Shown in pieces: positions 37,110 to 47,644 of a DNA stretch of 64,000 bases. Position 1 is the first letter of the stretch. Each line of letters begins with the position of its first letter. Below the pieces are notes generated by a model that saw only the letters and a program-made list of their open reading frames with translations, was not told the DNA's origin and ran no database searches. The translations under genes were made by a program, and so were the position numbers. Location of the stretch: contig JAUJNL010000014.1 of assembly GCA_030448185.1 (NCBI GenBank), forward strand, positions 1-64,000. Direction: 5' to 3'. Origin of the DNA: Cytophagales bacterium. Its GTDB lineage: Bacteria > Bacteroidota > Bacteroidia > Cytophagales > 172606-1.

Positions 37110-38996
37110 TTACTTCACTTTTCCGGTCAGTTTGATAGCCGTGATCGAATGCGCTGGAAAGGTGTGCGTTAATACGTTGCCTTTGGCGTTGTCTACCGAT
37201 TCTTTTATCGAAACCGTATCGGGATTTTCGGGAGTGTTGTAAGCGGTATATTCGGGGGCTGACAAGGTCCAGACAATGGCTGCGCGGTTGGTTAAGGTGT
37301 ATTTATTTAATTCCACGTCCGCAGTTACCGCATCGGCCCGGTCACGGTTCATCACCATCAGGTATACATTGCCCGCTTTATCTTTGCTGGAGGTTACGTG
37401 TAGCTTGGGCAGTTCTTTGCCATTTATGGCTTTGCGCACCGGATTATTGTCCACGGAAGCGGGAATGTGCGTAGTGCCAAACATGCGTGAATACAGTTTG
37501 AACAGGTAACCAGTGGGCGTAATCACAAAATGCGGGGCGCTGCCAATCACACTGGTGATGCTGTGCTTGCTGGTTAAGGGCATGCCTAACTCAATAGCGG
37601 CGCTGACAATACGCCCCGTATACAAAGCCTGATCGATGGACGATTGGTATTGGGGCGCAATCGTTCCCAAGGCAATGCCGTATTCGGTGAAGATCACCTG
37701 TACTTTATCCTTCTGGGTAGGGCCAACGTATTTCCGCATAATGTCGAGGGTATGCCGGGCGCTGTCGGCTTCCTCATCGGAGTTCAGCAGTACCAGGTCG
37801 TGGTAATTATCCACGGATTCCTTCTTGGGTAAATTCCAGAAACCGGCATACGGATGGATCGCAACTCCGTCGTAAGGCGACTTTGCCCCCATGTGCCGAA
37901 TAAAATCCATGTCGATGAGGCAACTCAGCACTTTTATATTGGGATCTACACTTTTAATGGCCCGGTAGTGGTCATCAAAACCGTCGCGGGCCGCCTGGTA
38001 CGAAGCGGTAATCACCGCCGCCGAATCGTTTTGTAAAGGCAGGTTGCCGTGCCTGCCGTCGCCGAACGTAATTTTACCGGTGGCTTCATCGAGGGTATAC
38101 ACATTTTCGACGCCGGCTGTTTTCAGGTCATTCACTCGTTTCCAGCACGTTTCTCCCACGTACACATTGGCAGAGTTGGGCAGCACAGGACGGTAACGGA
38201 TGTATTTTACCAGGTTTGACGTCGGGGAACTGGTCGCTGCTTTCAGTGAGTGCGCATCTAAATCGCCCACCAGCTGTTTGGTATAGGCTACCGTATCGCC
38301 AAAGCAATATTTATAGGCGTGATCATGCTTGGATTTGCCTTCCAGCCAGTAGTGCTGCTGGCCTAGTATGTACATTTCGTTGCCCATTTCAATGTATTTG
38401 ACATTATAAGGCTTAGGGTGACCATTTTTAGCGCGTTCCTGCGCCCAGGCAATGCCGTCATTGGGATTGGCGCCTACCGGAGCATTTAGATATTCCACCA
38501 GATCAGCGGCATCGGCGGCACTGCCCGTACCAAAGTTGTACATATAAATAAAGGTCGACCCCGTTTTTTCGCAGAACTGCAGGGCTTCGTCCAGGCCGAA
38601 ATCCACGGACATAGTGCCCCCGCCACCCCCGTTATCGCCACCTGCGGCGCCTTTCCGGCCAATCCAGGTATGTCCTTCAATGACTTTCCGCTTTTCTTTA
38701 GGTCCGATGGCGCCCTTCCAGTCAAAAGCGCCGGCAGCCGTACCGGCGGGATAACGAAAAGAGCCTAACCCAACCTCTTTGTAGTTTTTATGCAGTTTAG
38801 AATTTTCATCCTTCCACAGACTCAAATCGTAGTCAAACCAGCGTTGGTTTACTCCATAAATGCCCGGGTTGATCGGACGCAGACTGGTAGTTGGGTCGGC
38901 TTTGATAACTGTTTTTTGGGCCATTGAAGTTAATGGGGCGACCAAAAAGCCAAGTATCAGGTAACGTTTGAGGCGTTGGGTAATAAGGGGAGACAT
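37110..38996 (-). CDS. GH51-like glycoside hydrolase (arabinofuranosidase-type fold), exported
   Basis: 628 residues with signal peptide (YLILGFLVAPLTSMAQ). A TIM barrel with the acid/base Glu in YIEMGNEMYIL (near residue 203) and the nucleophile Glu in VIFTEYGIALG (near 440), then a C-terminal beta-sandwich (VYLMVMNRDRADAVTADVELN). The arrangement matches clan GH-A alpha-L-arabinofuranosidases of family 51 and related PUL enzymes. Between the two catalytic Glu lies a small inserted beta segment with WKRVNDLKTAG and TGKITFGDGRHGNLP, unusual for the family. Complete. Sits between two sulfatases on the same strand, so it probably works on a sulfated glycan. Exact specificity unknown. Confidence 0.75.
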   Translation of the reverse strand: MSPLITQRLKRYLILGFLVAPLTSMAQKTVIKADPTTSLRPINPGIYGVNQRWFDYDLSLWKDENSKLHKNYKEVGLGSFRYPAGTAAGAFDWKGAIGPKEKRKVIEGHTWIGRKGAAGGDNGGGGGTMSVDFGLDEALQFCEKTGSTFIYMYNFGTGSAADAADLVEYLNAPVGANPNDGIAWAQERAKNGHPKPYNVKYIEMGNEMYILGQQHYWLEGKSKHDHAYKYCFGDTVAYTKQLVGDLDAHSLKAATSSPTSNLVKYIRYRPVLPNSANVYVGETCWKRVNDLKTAGVENVYTLDEATGKITFGDGRHGNLPLQNDSAAVITASYQAARDGFDDHYRAIKSVDPNIKVLSCLIDMDFIRHMGAKSPYDGVAIHPYAGFWNLPKKESVDNYHDLVLLNSDEEADSARHTLDIMRKYVGPTQKDKVQVIFTEYGIALGTIAPQYQSSIDQALYTGRIVSAAIELGMPLTSKHSITSVIGSAPHFVITPTGYLFKLYSRMFGTTHIPASVDNNPVRKAINGKELPKLHVTSSKDKAGNVYLMVMNRDRADAVTADVELNKYTLTNRAAIVWTLSAPEYTAYNTPENPDTVSIKESVDNAKGNVLTHTFPAHSITAIKLTGKVK

Positions 38997-39125
38997 ATTT
39001 TAAGTAAATGGACAATTGAAAATGAATAATCTACTGAATGTGAAGAACTTGCCGGGAGGTTATTTTATAATTCATTCAGGCCCGGTAGGTATGTTTCCGG
39101 TCTTCAGCAATTAAGGGTTGATTTT

Positions 39126-40541
39126 CTACTCCTGTATGTCGGTCCGGTTCTTGATTTTCTGATCCAGCAAACCTTTCATTTCGGATATGGTAGCTGCATA
39201 AGCCGGGTCTTTAACCAGATTATGCGATTCTTTGGGGTCTTTTTGGTAATCGTATAGTTCAGCACCCTGATTTCCCCACTCGGTGTAGCGGTAGCGCCGG
39301 TTGCGGATGCTGCGGCCCATTAAGCCTTTGCGGGCCACTTGGGTATAGGCCGGGTAATTCCAGGCAGTAATAGGGTTGTTGAGCAGGGGCAGTAAACTTT
39401 TACCGTGCAGATAGGCAGGCGCTGGTAAACCGCAGGCATCAGCCAGGGTTCGGTACAGATCCACTGTTTCTACCAGACCTTCGCTTACTTTCCCTTTTGC
39501 TTTGGCGCCGGGTAAGGCAATCACCAACGGTACCCGGGCCGCTTTTTCAAACAAGCTTTGCTTCATCCATTGCCGGTGTTCGCTCAGGTTATAGCCGTGG
39601 TCGCTTACGAAGACAATGACCGTATTGTTGGTGAGGCCCAGGCGGTCTAAGGCATTCAAGATCTTACCCATCTGGGCGTCCATGTAGCTGACCGAAGCGT
39701 AATAGGCCCGGATTACTTCTTTCCTTTTTTGGGGGTCAGTTACGCCCCAGTAAGGCGGATTGGTCCATAAGGCCACCGGCGGCACGTCGTTTAGATCGTC
39801 TTCCGGTTCGTCGGGTAATTTGATATCTTTCAGGTCGTACATATCAAAATATTTCTTCGGCGCGATGTACGGGCTGTGCGGACGGTGAAAGCCTACTAAA
39901 AAGAAAAAAGGTTGGTCTTTTACCTTTTCCAGTGCTTTCACGGTTTCATCGGCCAATTCGGTGTCGGGCAGCATGTCTTTGTCGGCTACTTCATCGGCGG
40001 CCAGAAAATTAAGGGTAGCTGCAATATGTTTACCAGGCGTATAGTCGGTCAGTTTCGCTTCGTTATACACGTGGGTCTTAGGCGGGTATACAATCTGGTC
40101 CCAGGCGGGTTCGTCTTCAATGTTTTTTCTGCTTTTATCTTTAGCTGGCACACCGTGAAAACCTTTGCCAAACCGGGCCGTGCGGTACCCATTGTTTTTA
40201 AAGAACATAGGCATCGTAATAGCAGTGGGTAAATGATCTCTGAAATACGTGCTGTTACCAAATACTTGAGTGGTATCTGGCCGGAGTCCGTTCAGAATAG
40301 AGACCCGGCTGGGGTTGCAGAGCGGAAACTGACAATACGCTTTGGTAAACTTAACCCCTTGCTTAGCTAAACGGTCCAGATTCGGGGTTTTCACCAGCGG
40401 ATGGTCGTAGGTGCTCATGTCAGCGTTCAGATCATCTACCAGAATAAAGAGTACATTTTTCTTTTGAGGCGCCGGCGACTGGGGTGGTTGCCAGGTAATA
40501 GCTAGTAACCCAAAGAAAAGGGAAATCCACGAGTGAATCAT
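39126..40541 (-). CDS. Sulfatase (iduronate-2-sulfatase-like)
   Basis: 471 residues, complete. Signal peptide (WISLFFGLLAITWQPP), metal site NVLFILVDDLNADMSTY with Asp-Asp, formylglycine motif FPLCNPSRVSILNGLRPDTTQV (Cys in C-x-P-S-R), FGKGFHG, FFLVGFHRPHSPYIAPKKY, ASVSYMDAQMGKILNALDRLGLTNNTVIVFVSDHGYNLSEHRQWMKQSLFEKAARVPLVI, and C-terminal RYTEWGNQGAELYDYQKDPKESHNL. The RPHSPY and DHGYNLSEH segments are characteristic of the iduronate-2-sulfatase branch (S1_7). It removes sulfate from glycans outside the inner membrane, after formylglycine maturation. Last upstream gene is the regulator candidate, about 315 bp away. Confidence 0.9.
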   Translation of the reverse strand: MIHSWISLFFGLLAITWQPPQSPAPQKKNVLFILVDDLNADMSTYDHPLVKTPNLDRLAKQGVKFTKAYCQFPLCNPSRVSILNGLRPDTTQVFGNSTYFRDHLPTAITMPMFFKNNGYRTARFGKGFHGVPAKDKSRKNIEDEPAWDQIVYPPKTHVYNEAKLTDYTPGKHIAATLNFLAADEVADKDMLPDTELADETVKALEKVKDQPFFFLVGFHRPHSPYIAPKKYFDMYDLKDIKLPDEPEDDLNDVPPVALWTNPPYWGVTDPQKRKEVIRAYYASVSYMDAQMGKILNALDRLGLTNNTVIVFVSDHGYNLSEHRQWMKQSLFEKAARVPLVIALPGAKAKGKVSEGLVETVDLYRTLADACGLPAPAYLHGKSLLPLLNNPITAWNYPAYTQVARKGLMGRSIRNRRYRYTEWGNQGAELYDYQKDPKESHNLVKDPAYAATISEMKGLLDQKIKNRTDIQE

Positions 40542-40855
40542 ACGACCAGAGACTTTTTAGAAGTGAACGGTTTGCTGTTACGCTGCCGTTGGAGCGGTTT
40601 ATCCAGTCTCTAAAGTAAATCAACCAGCGATGAGTGTTGGAGTTCATAACCGGTACTTTTACAGTTCACAAATAGTACAGGTTAGCCAACTGACCACCGT
40701 GCTCGCATTTAGTATAGGATGAACTAAACGAGATGAAGCAAGACCAGGACGATCCCTTTGTTCTAGGAGAATTCTAAAATGCAAGGCAGGAGATGAACAT
40801 TTCAGGCAACAGTATACAAAACACCGCTTACGATGGCGGCACCGGCCGGCAGATT
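40542..40855. other. Spacer between regulator candidate and sulfatase
   Basis: 314 bp between the regulator stop and the sulfatase start, both on the minus strand. No ORF and no convincing hairpin or promoter seen. Confidence 0.3.
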
Positions 40856-42187
40856 TTATTGATTCAGCGGCTCCTGTGGAGAATTAGCTGAAAAATCTTC
40901 CGCATATTTCAATTGTTTTTCCCCGTCATACAGTCTAACGTAATCCACCTCACCAAATTCGCGCAGGCGAAAGCTTAAGCCTTTGATCATGCCAATGCTT
41001 CTTTGAAAGGAAATGCTATATAAAAGTTGATTATCTAAAAAAAGCCTTCCTTGTTTATTTTTCACCTCGATCCGTACGGTACGCCACCCGGTAAACGACT
41101 GTCCCATCAACGCAAGATCATGAAACTTACCTTCCTGTATTATCTCGCCAAATTGTAGCAGCGCATCGGTATTACACCCTTTGTTAACAAATGCCGCCCG
41201 AATCGGATGGTTGTCCCCTTTTACTTTGATATAAGCTTTGTAGCAATAATTGCCACTATCGGGTAAAACTACCCTTAAGCGGGTTTCAAAAATGAAGTTG
41301 TCCCCACTCACCCCAAAATCCTCAAAATTATTGAATTCTACCACATCTGCTTTCTTGATGGGTTTATAGGCATTAGACGGAACACCCCCTTTGTAGGCCG
41401 GCAAATAGCGCATAACGCCTTCTTTTACAAGGGTATTATCCTGCAGAAAGAAATAGTCGGTATCCGTGTAGATGATGCCCATCCATCCTGCACTTTTGGC
41501 ATGAATCGTTTCCTGGCCAATTATTTTATTATCCGCCCGTACATACGCTTTGTATAAACCCGGAATCAGATAAGACATCGTAACGGTTTGCTTATTTTTA
41601 GGCAGCACCATTTTTTTCCCTTCGGTTCCGAAATCCAGTATGATACTATCTGCTTGTACTTTACGGATATCGTAGTGAAAAACGGTATTTAAAGGCACCG
41701 TGCCAACTGTATTTTTGCCCGTAAAGGAAATATTTTCAATGGTCGGTTTATAGGAAAGAAGGAAAAAAGCGGTCACTCCAATAATTATTATTACGGCAAT
41801 GAGGGTGCTTAGTACCAATGCTTTAGGCCATGCTTTTTTAGGATGCGCAGAGGCTTTTCCTTCGGTTTCGGCAGCTACGCCGGGAGTCTCCAGCGGGACA
41901 GCCGGTTGGGGGAGCGGGTGTGCCCGTTTAAAGGTATCCCAGTCTTTAAAACCAACGAAGAGTGCCAGGGCATTTTTCGTTTCAAGCTGAGGCTTATACT
42001 GCGAAGAAGTAGCTACCTTACCAAACAGACGCCTTAATGTTGGATAGCTGATAAGGATACCCGTATGGTCATAATTTTTTTCGCTGAGTATTTCAAAGTC
42101 TTTATTAGTCAAGCTGCTTGACCTTTCCCCCTGCAATTGCTCCTGAATTAAATCCAGGCATTTGGTAAGATGATAATTGCCATCCAC
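40856..42187 (-). CDS. Membrane-spanning putative regulator: N-terminal HTH-like domain, TM helix, extracytoplasmic binding part
   Basis: 443 residues. Residues 25-90 (SLTNKDFEILSEKNYDHTG, ISYPTLRRLFGKV, LETKNALALFVGFKDWDTFK) resemble an N-terminal module seen in many Bacteroidota proteins that looks like a small helical DNA-binding or protein-binding domain; this assignment is from memory of the pattern. A Pro-rich linker leads to one helix (about 124-145, LVLSTLIAVIIIIGVTAFFLL) with KK before it, which puts the C-terminal 300 residues outside. These contain a PKD-like stretch and a jelly-roll-like C-terminus (FEDFGVSGDNFIFETRLRV, SFTGWRTVRIEVKNKQGRLFLDN). Divergent from the third susC. Inferred role: glycan-sensing one-component regulator. 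Not a proven family. Confidence 0.6.
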   Translation of the reverse strand: MDGNYHLTKCLDLIQEQLQGERSSSLTNKDFEILSEKNYDHTGILISYPTLRRLFGKVATSSQYKPQLETKNALALFVGFKDWDTFKRAHPLPQPAVPLETPGVAAETEGKASAHPKKAWPKALVLSTLIAVIIIIGVTAFFLLSYKPTIENISFTGKNTVGTVPLNTVFHYDIRKVQADSIILDFGTEGKKMVLPKNKQTVTMSYLIPGLYKAYVRADNKIIGQETIHAKSAGWMGIIYTDTDYFFLQDNTLVKEGVMRYLPAYKGGVPSNAYKPIKKADVVEFNNFEDFGVSGDNFIFETRLRVVLPDSGNYCYKAYIKVKGDNHPIRAAFVNKGCNTDALLQFGEIIQEGKFHDLALMGQSFTGWRTVRIEVKNKQGRLFLDNQLLYSISFQRSIGMIKGLSFRLREFGEVDYVRLYDGEKQLKYAEDFSANSPQEPLNQ

Positions 42188-42796
42188 GGGAGCTTATGCT
42201 TAAATAAAATATGACTGAATTGGGGCTCGAATAAAATCCATTTTACTAGGATTCTTACAAAATTAAGCAAAAAGAATCCCATTTTAATACCTGAATATCT
42301 ACTGCTACACAAAAAGTTTCTTTATAAAAGAAAGCAGCGGTTTCCTGATTTTCAGGCTGAATTCCCTTTCTGTAAATTTAAATTATTGCACCTTCTATTA
42401 TTTTTTTGGAATAAATAGTATTGATTCCAGGTAAACAAGTAGATTTACCTATCCAACTTAGGTAATGGGCTTGGGTAAAAAAGGCAATACATCACCACTA
42501 TGAACCTGCTTTTGTACAGCTTATGTACTGACAAACTAAGTTTTAAAACTCCACATTCAAACTGAACAGCGAATCTCACCGGATAAACTATGCTTGAATG
42601 AAAAAACTACGGCAGAAGTCTGCCTGCCGGTTAGGGAATTAGCAGCAGAAAACGGGCCTTATGATAGCTCTGATATCCGTTGGGTAGGCAATCAGCCTTT
42701 TGGGATATCACCTTGGGATATCACCTGTGCCCGGCCGCTAATACAGACAAGCTCCACCGGTTAGTTGCTAGTCAATCACGTACCAACCCTATTTTT
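42188..42796. promoter_or_regulatory. Divergent control region with 13-bp tandem duplication
   Basis: 609 bp between the regulator candidate (minus) and the third susC (plus), so both promoters must lie here. The only sequence structure found is a perfect tandem repeat TGGGATATCACCT at 42701-42713 and 42714-42726, each with GATATC inside, 70 bp before the susC ATG. It could be an operator pair or a slippage product. Confidence 0.4.
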
Positions 42797-45700
42797 ATGA
42801 AAAAACCCATACGATTTTCAATCAGGTTTTGCCTGTCGGTGATTTTCATCCAAATGTCCCTTCAGGTACTATCCTATGCTACGGCAGCCCCTAATCCCCC
42901 CGAGGCCATTACCAACACCCCTACTTCCGGTACACTCAAAACTGCCTTGCATACACCAGCAGGCACTCATGAGTAACTTTCACTTACCCGCCTCCTTCCG
43001 AAACCAACCTTCGGGTAAGCAGGCAAACCTCCGCTAACGGGTCGGTTCGGGCGGTAGCTACCGAAATAAAGGGAAGGTTACGTCCGCTACGGGGGAGCCC
43101 ATACCCGGTGCCACGGTCTGATTAAAGGAACTACCATCGGTACCACTACCAATGCAGAGGGTACCTACACGCTTTCGGTGCCGGATGCAAACCTTAATGG
43201 AACCCTGGTCTTCTCCTACATTGGCTATACCACCGAAGAAACTCCGATCAACAGCCGGTGTGATAGATATGGAGTTAGTACCCGACATTAAATCTTTACA
43301 GGAAGTAGTCGTAGTTGGCTATGGTACGCAGGAGAAGCGGGACGTAACCGGATCAGTTTCTTCGATTAAAGCCGCCGAAATTCAGAATATTCCCATACCC
43401 AGCGTAGAGGGTTTAATTCAGGGCCGCGCCGCCGGGTGCAGGTCAATCCCAATTCAGGGGTACCCGGTGCAGGCATCAGTGTCCGTATCCGCGGAGCTGC
43501 ATCCATTTCGGGTGGCAATGAGCCCTTGTATGTAGTGGATGGGGTGCCGATGAAAGGCGAATTCAGCTCTAATGTGGGCCAAAGCCGCAATGAAGTCAAT
43601 CCGATGGCCGATATCAATCCCAATGACATTGAGTCCATTGAAATCTTAGATGCTTCTTCCGCCGCCATTTACGGCCCCGGGCCGCTAACGGCGTGGTGCT
43701 GATTACCACTAAAAGAGGAAAGGCAAATAAAACATCCGTTAATTTGAATTATTCCACTGGTTTTCAGACCCGGCCTTTCAAGTATACCTTACTGACCGGC
43801 GATGAGTTCCGGGAGTAACGCCGGAGCACACGCGAATGTGGGTTTAAAACCAACCGTTGATTTAAGTGCCGAAGGATATGATAATGTGAATACGGATTGG
43901 CAGGATGCCCTCTTCCGCAACGCCCCGATTTCCAGCTACGACCTTTCAGTTTCGGGCGGAAACGAAAAAACCCGGTTTGCTCTCAGTGCGGGCTACTTCG
44001 ACCAAGATGGCATCATCATCAATACGGGCTACAAACGATTGTCTTCCCGCCTCAACTTGGATCACGAAATCACTAGTAAAGTACGCATCGGAGCCAGTAT
44101 TTCATATAGTAAAAATCCGAAACCAAGCGCATTCAGGGCGACGATACCGGTGTAGCCGTATTTCTACGAACGTTAATTATGCCAAGTATTGTGCCTATTT
44201 TTAATGAAAATGGTACCTATCATTTTTCCAAGTTAGGCTTATTAAACATTAACCCGTATGGGTTAGCCAAAGAGTTGAAGAACACTGCTTTCAATCACCG
44301 GGGATTGCCAATGTGTACGGTGAATACGATATCCTGAAAGGGGTTGAAACTACGGGTAAGCGCCGGAGGAGATTTACTGTTTCTGAATGAATCCTACTTT
44401 AATAATTCCAAGGTGTTTTTGGCAGGTACTATAAGCGCCAATGATGTAAACATACAGGACTTTTCCTGGATAAACGAGAACGTGTTAACCTACGATAAAA
44501 GCTTTGGTGAAGTACATAAATTTTCGTTTTGGTCGGCTACAGCCAGCAACAAACCCGTTACAAACTACTACGCGCCAATGGTAGTGACTTTGCGCCGATG
44601 ATATTGAAACAGTTAATGCGGCCGCTACCACTACTGCTACGTCTAGTAAGACCAGCAATGGCATCGAATCTTTATTTAGCCGGATTAATTATTCCTTAAA
44701 GGATAAATATTTATTAACGGCTTGTAATATTCGAGATGCTTCTTCCCTTTCCAACCAATCGCAAGTACGCGACCTTTCCATCTGTCTCAGCCGGATGGCG
44801 TATTTTCGGGAACCTTTTATGCAAAACATCCCTTTCCTGAGTGACCTCAAATTACGGGCCGCTGTAGGTGAGGTGGGCAACCAGAATATTGGTGATTTCC
44901 GTTATTTAGGCAGCTATAGCAGCAATAATAATTATTTAGGCCGTACTGGTGCGGCACCATCCGACATCGTTAACCCCGATTTAAGCTGGGAAACCACCCT
45001 TTCGTATGATGCCGGTCTGGACGTAAGCTTATTTAATAATCGGGTTCAATTCTCTACTGACTTTTATCTGAAGAAAACCCCGTGATTTATTATTGTCAGT
45101 GGCTTTGCCGGTTCAGTCGGGTTTTGGCTCTTCCTTACAGAATGTTGGTAGTGTCGAAAACAAGGGCATGGAGTATTCTCTATCTACGGTAAACATTGAT
45201 CGTGCTTTCAAATGGAATACCAACTTTAACATAGCCTTTAACCGCAATAAAATAACCCAGCTAAACAGCGATGACGCCCGGATTATCATAGGCGCCAATA
45301 CTCAAGTAAACATTGGCTCTCCTCCGAGCATTGGTCAGGTAGGCTTGCCTTTGGGCGCCTTGCTGGTCTACGTGTATGATGGCGTGTATGCGACCAGTGA
45401 TGAAATACCGGCATCTATTAAAGCTCAGAACCGGAATATCAGTGCCGGCGATGTGCGCTTCCGTGATTTGAATGGGGATGGAATCATTACGGAAGATGAC
45501 CGACAGATTTTTGCGATGCAGCCTAAATTTAACGGGGGTATCACCAACAACTTCTCCTTTAAGGGCTTTGATTTAAACGTATTCGGCCAGTTTGTCTATG
45601 GCAATAAATTATACAACACTACTGTTTCGGGGCTTACCAGCACGGCTGGCGCCTTTAACCAGTTACCGCTGGTCAAGAACCGCTGGCAAAAAGAAGGCGA

Positions 45701-46031
45701 TATAACCGATATACCCCGTTATGCCTGGGGTGACCCGGGAGGCAACCGAAGGTCCAGCACCCGCTACCTGGAAGACGGCTCTTATTTCCGGATTAAAACC
45801 TTGTCGCTGGGATACAGCCTGCCTGCCGCCATTGCTAATAAAATCAAATTAAACAAAGTGCGCATTTACGCTACTGGTACCAATGTGTTCACGCTAACCA
45901 GATACACCGGCATGGACCCGGATGTAAACAATGTGGGCGGAGGTTCGGATAACCCGATCCAGGTGGGTATTGACCACGGCAGCTACCCAAGTGCCCGCAC
46001 CTTTATCTTCGGTATCAACTTAGGAATTTAA
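42797..46031 (+). pseudogene. Third SusC-type transporter, frameshifted in the plug and first half of the barrel
   Basis: Start MKKPIRFSIRFCLSVIFIQMSLQ (signal). The beta domain (GTTIGTTTNAEGTYTLSVPDA), the plug start (EVVVVGYGTQEKRDVTGSVSSI), the plug (GISVRIRGAASISGGNEPLYVVDGVPMKGE, NDIESIEILDASSAAIYG) and the barrel up to about 45090 lie in alternating frames, with breaks near 42970, 43060, 43120, 43260, 43430, 43680, 43810, 44150, 44310 and 45080. From 45093 to 46031 the barrel is clean and ends RTFIFGINLGI. No STN region is seen. A SusD follows by 11 bp and is intact. Either the gene decayed recently or the consensus is poor over 2 kb. Confidence 0.85.
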
Positions 46032-46042
46032 CTTTTCCGAAA

Positions 46043-47479
46043 ATGAAAAATACAATCATATACTTGATCCTGCTTGCTTTGGTCACGGCTTCCTGTAACG
46101 TAACGGATTTGCAGCCGGAAAGTAATATTGCTTCCAGCAACTTCTGGAAGACCGGACGGCACGCCGAAATGGGCATTACCGGCGTGTACCAGTCTTTTTA
46201 CCTAGGAGGTACCAATGCTCCGTTGTACATCAGATATTTGTACTGGGGCGAAGCCCGGGCCGATATCTATAACACCAACAATGTGGGGCAGGATGCGGGT
46301 ACGTATAACATTCCTCTCAACCGGATAACCACCAATTCGGGCTATGTGGCTTCCTGGGCTGAGGCGTATACAGCCATTAACCGGGCCAATAATGTGCTCA
46401 AATTTGTGCCATTGATTGAGGATGTTTCTTTTAATCCTAAGCGGAAAAATGAAATCATTGGTGAAGCTTTATTTTTGAGGGCTTTAAACTATTATTACAT
46501 CGTGCGGGCTTTTGGCGATGTACCTCTGGTAACCGAGCCTTCCCTATCCTTAGACCAGGACTTTAAGACGCCCCGAACCTCCCAAGCCGTGGTGTTGGAT
46601 ACCATTGTGGCAAATCTGCTCACAGCTGAAAAAATACTTCCCCTTTCTTATAGCAGCGAGGCACAAACCCGGGGCCGGGCCACGCAAGGAGCCGCCAAAG
46701 CCTTGCTGACCAGCGTGTATCTATGGCGTAAAGAATACCAGAAATGTGCCGATAAAGCAAAAGAAGTGTTGGATCTGAAGGCGCTTTACCAACTTGAACC
46801 GGATTATGCTGCCGTATTTACAGACAATTCTCGGGAGTCTATCTTCGAAATTCAGTTCGATAATGAAACACAAAACAATAACCGGTTTCAGACATTTTTC
46901 TTACCGGCCCGGATTGGGGTGCAATTGCTGGCACCGGCTGAGAAATTATACAGAGATCCTATAAACGGCTTTGCACCTAATGACAAAAGAAAAAATGTAA
47001 CCATTGCCATAACGACTACACCCAATTTTAACCGAGCTGGTGTGGCTTATGTAAATAAATACCCTGGTACATTTGGTGCCATTGGTACCCCCAGCTTCAG
47101 CGATGACAATCAGATCCTGCTTCGCTTAGCCGATGTGATTTTGATGCGCGCCGAAGCGCTAAACGAGTTAAATTCCAATCAAACCGAAGTGGTGGCGCTG
47201 GTAAACCAAATCCGGGATCGGGCCTTTGGAGCCGGTGTAAATCCGGTGGCGGCTACTGCCACCCAGGAAGAACTACGTAAAATTATTATGCAAGAACGGT
47301 ATCTGGAACTGGCTTTTGAAGGCCACCGCTGGTTTGATTTGGTGCGCACCGAGCAGGTAGACGAGGTGCTAGGAACTCAATTCCCCGAATTACTGAATCC
47401 GCAGCGATGGGTATTCCCGATTCTGGAAAGTATTATCAATGCCAATCCGAATATTGTGCAGAATCCCGGCTGGGAATAG
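46043..47479 (+). CDS. SusD/RagB outer-membrane lipoprotein (third pair)
   Basis: 478 residues, intact. Lipobox LALVTASC (Cys18), SusD opening DLQPESNIASSNFWKT, core helices (GEALFLRALNYYYIVRAFGDVPLVTEP, RGRATQGAAKALLTSVYLW), SRESIFEIQFDNE, LRLADVILMRAEALNELN, QERYLELAFEGHRWFDLVRT and the terminal NPNIVQNPGWE. Smaller than the other two SusDs and with the FxF(D/N)NE segment typical of a different SusD subgroup, so it probably binds another glycan. Starts 11 bp after the broken SusC. Its survival beside a broken partner is odd. Confidence 0.95.
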   Translation: MKNTIIYLILLALVTASCNVTDLQPESNIASSNFWKTGRHAEMGITGVYQSFYLGGTNAPLYIRYLYWGEARADIYNTNNVGQDAGTYNIPLNRITTNSGYVASWAEAYTAINRANNVLKFVPLIEDVSFNPKRKNEIIGEALFLRALNYYYIVRAFGDVPLVTEPSLSLDQDFKTPRTSQAVVLDTIVANLLTAEKILPLSYSSEAQTRGRATQGAAKALLTSVYLWRKEYQKCADKAKEVLDLKALYQLEPDYAAVFTDNSRESIFEIQFDNETQNNNRFQTFFLPARIGVQLLAPAEKLYRDPINGFAPNDKRKNVTIAITTTPNFNRAGVAYVNKYPGTFGAIGTPSFSDDNQILLRLADVILMRAEALNELNSNQTEVVALVNQIRDRAFGAGVNPVAATATQEELRKIIMQERYLELAFEGHRWFDLVRTEQVDEVLGTQFPELLNPQRWVFPILESIINANPNIVQNPGWE

Positions 47480-47644
47480 CGGCTACCATTAAGACACAAA
47501 GAACTTAAAGATACTCGCAGTTGTCTGTGCAATTTTCTCATAAATAAAATCAATGCTTTGCTACTTTATACTGTATTTTTATACTTGGTGGTAGCTGCCC
47601 GGATAAGTCTGGCTTATACTGTATTCTTTGGCCTGCGCTAAGTT

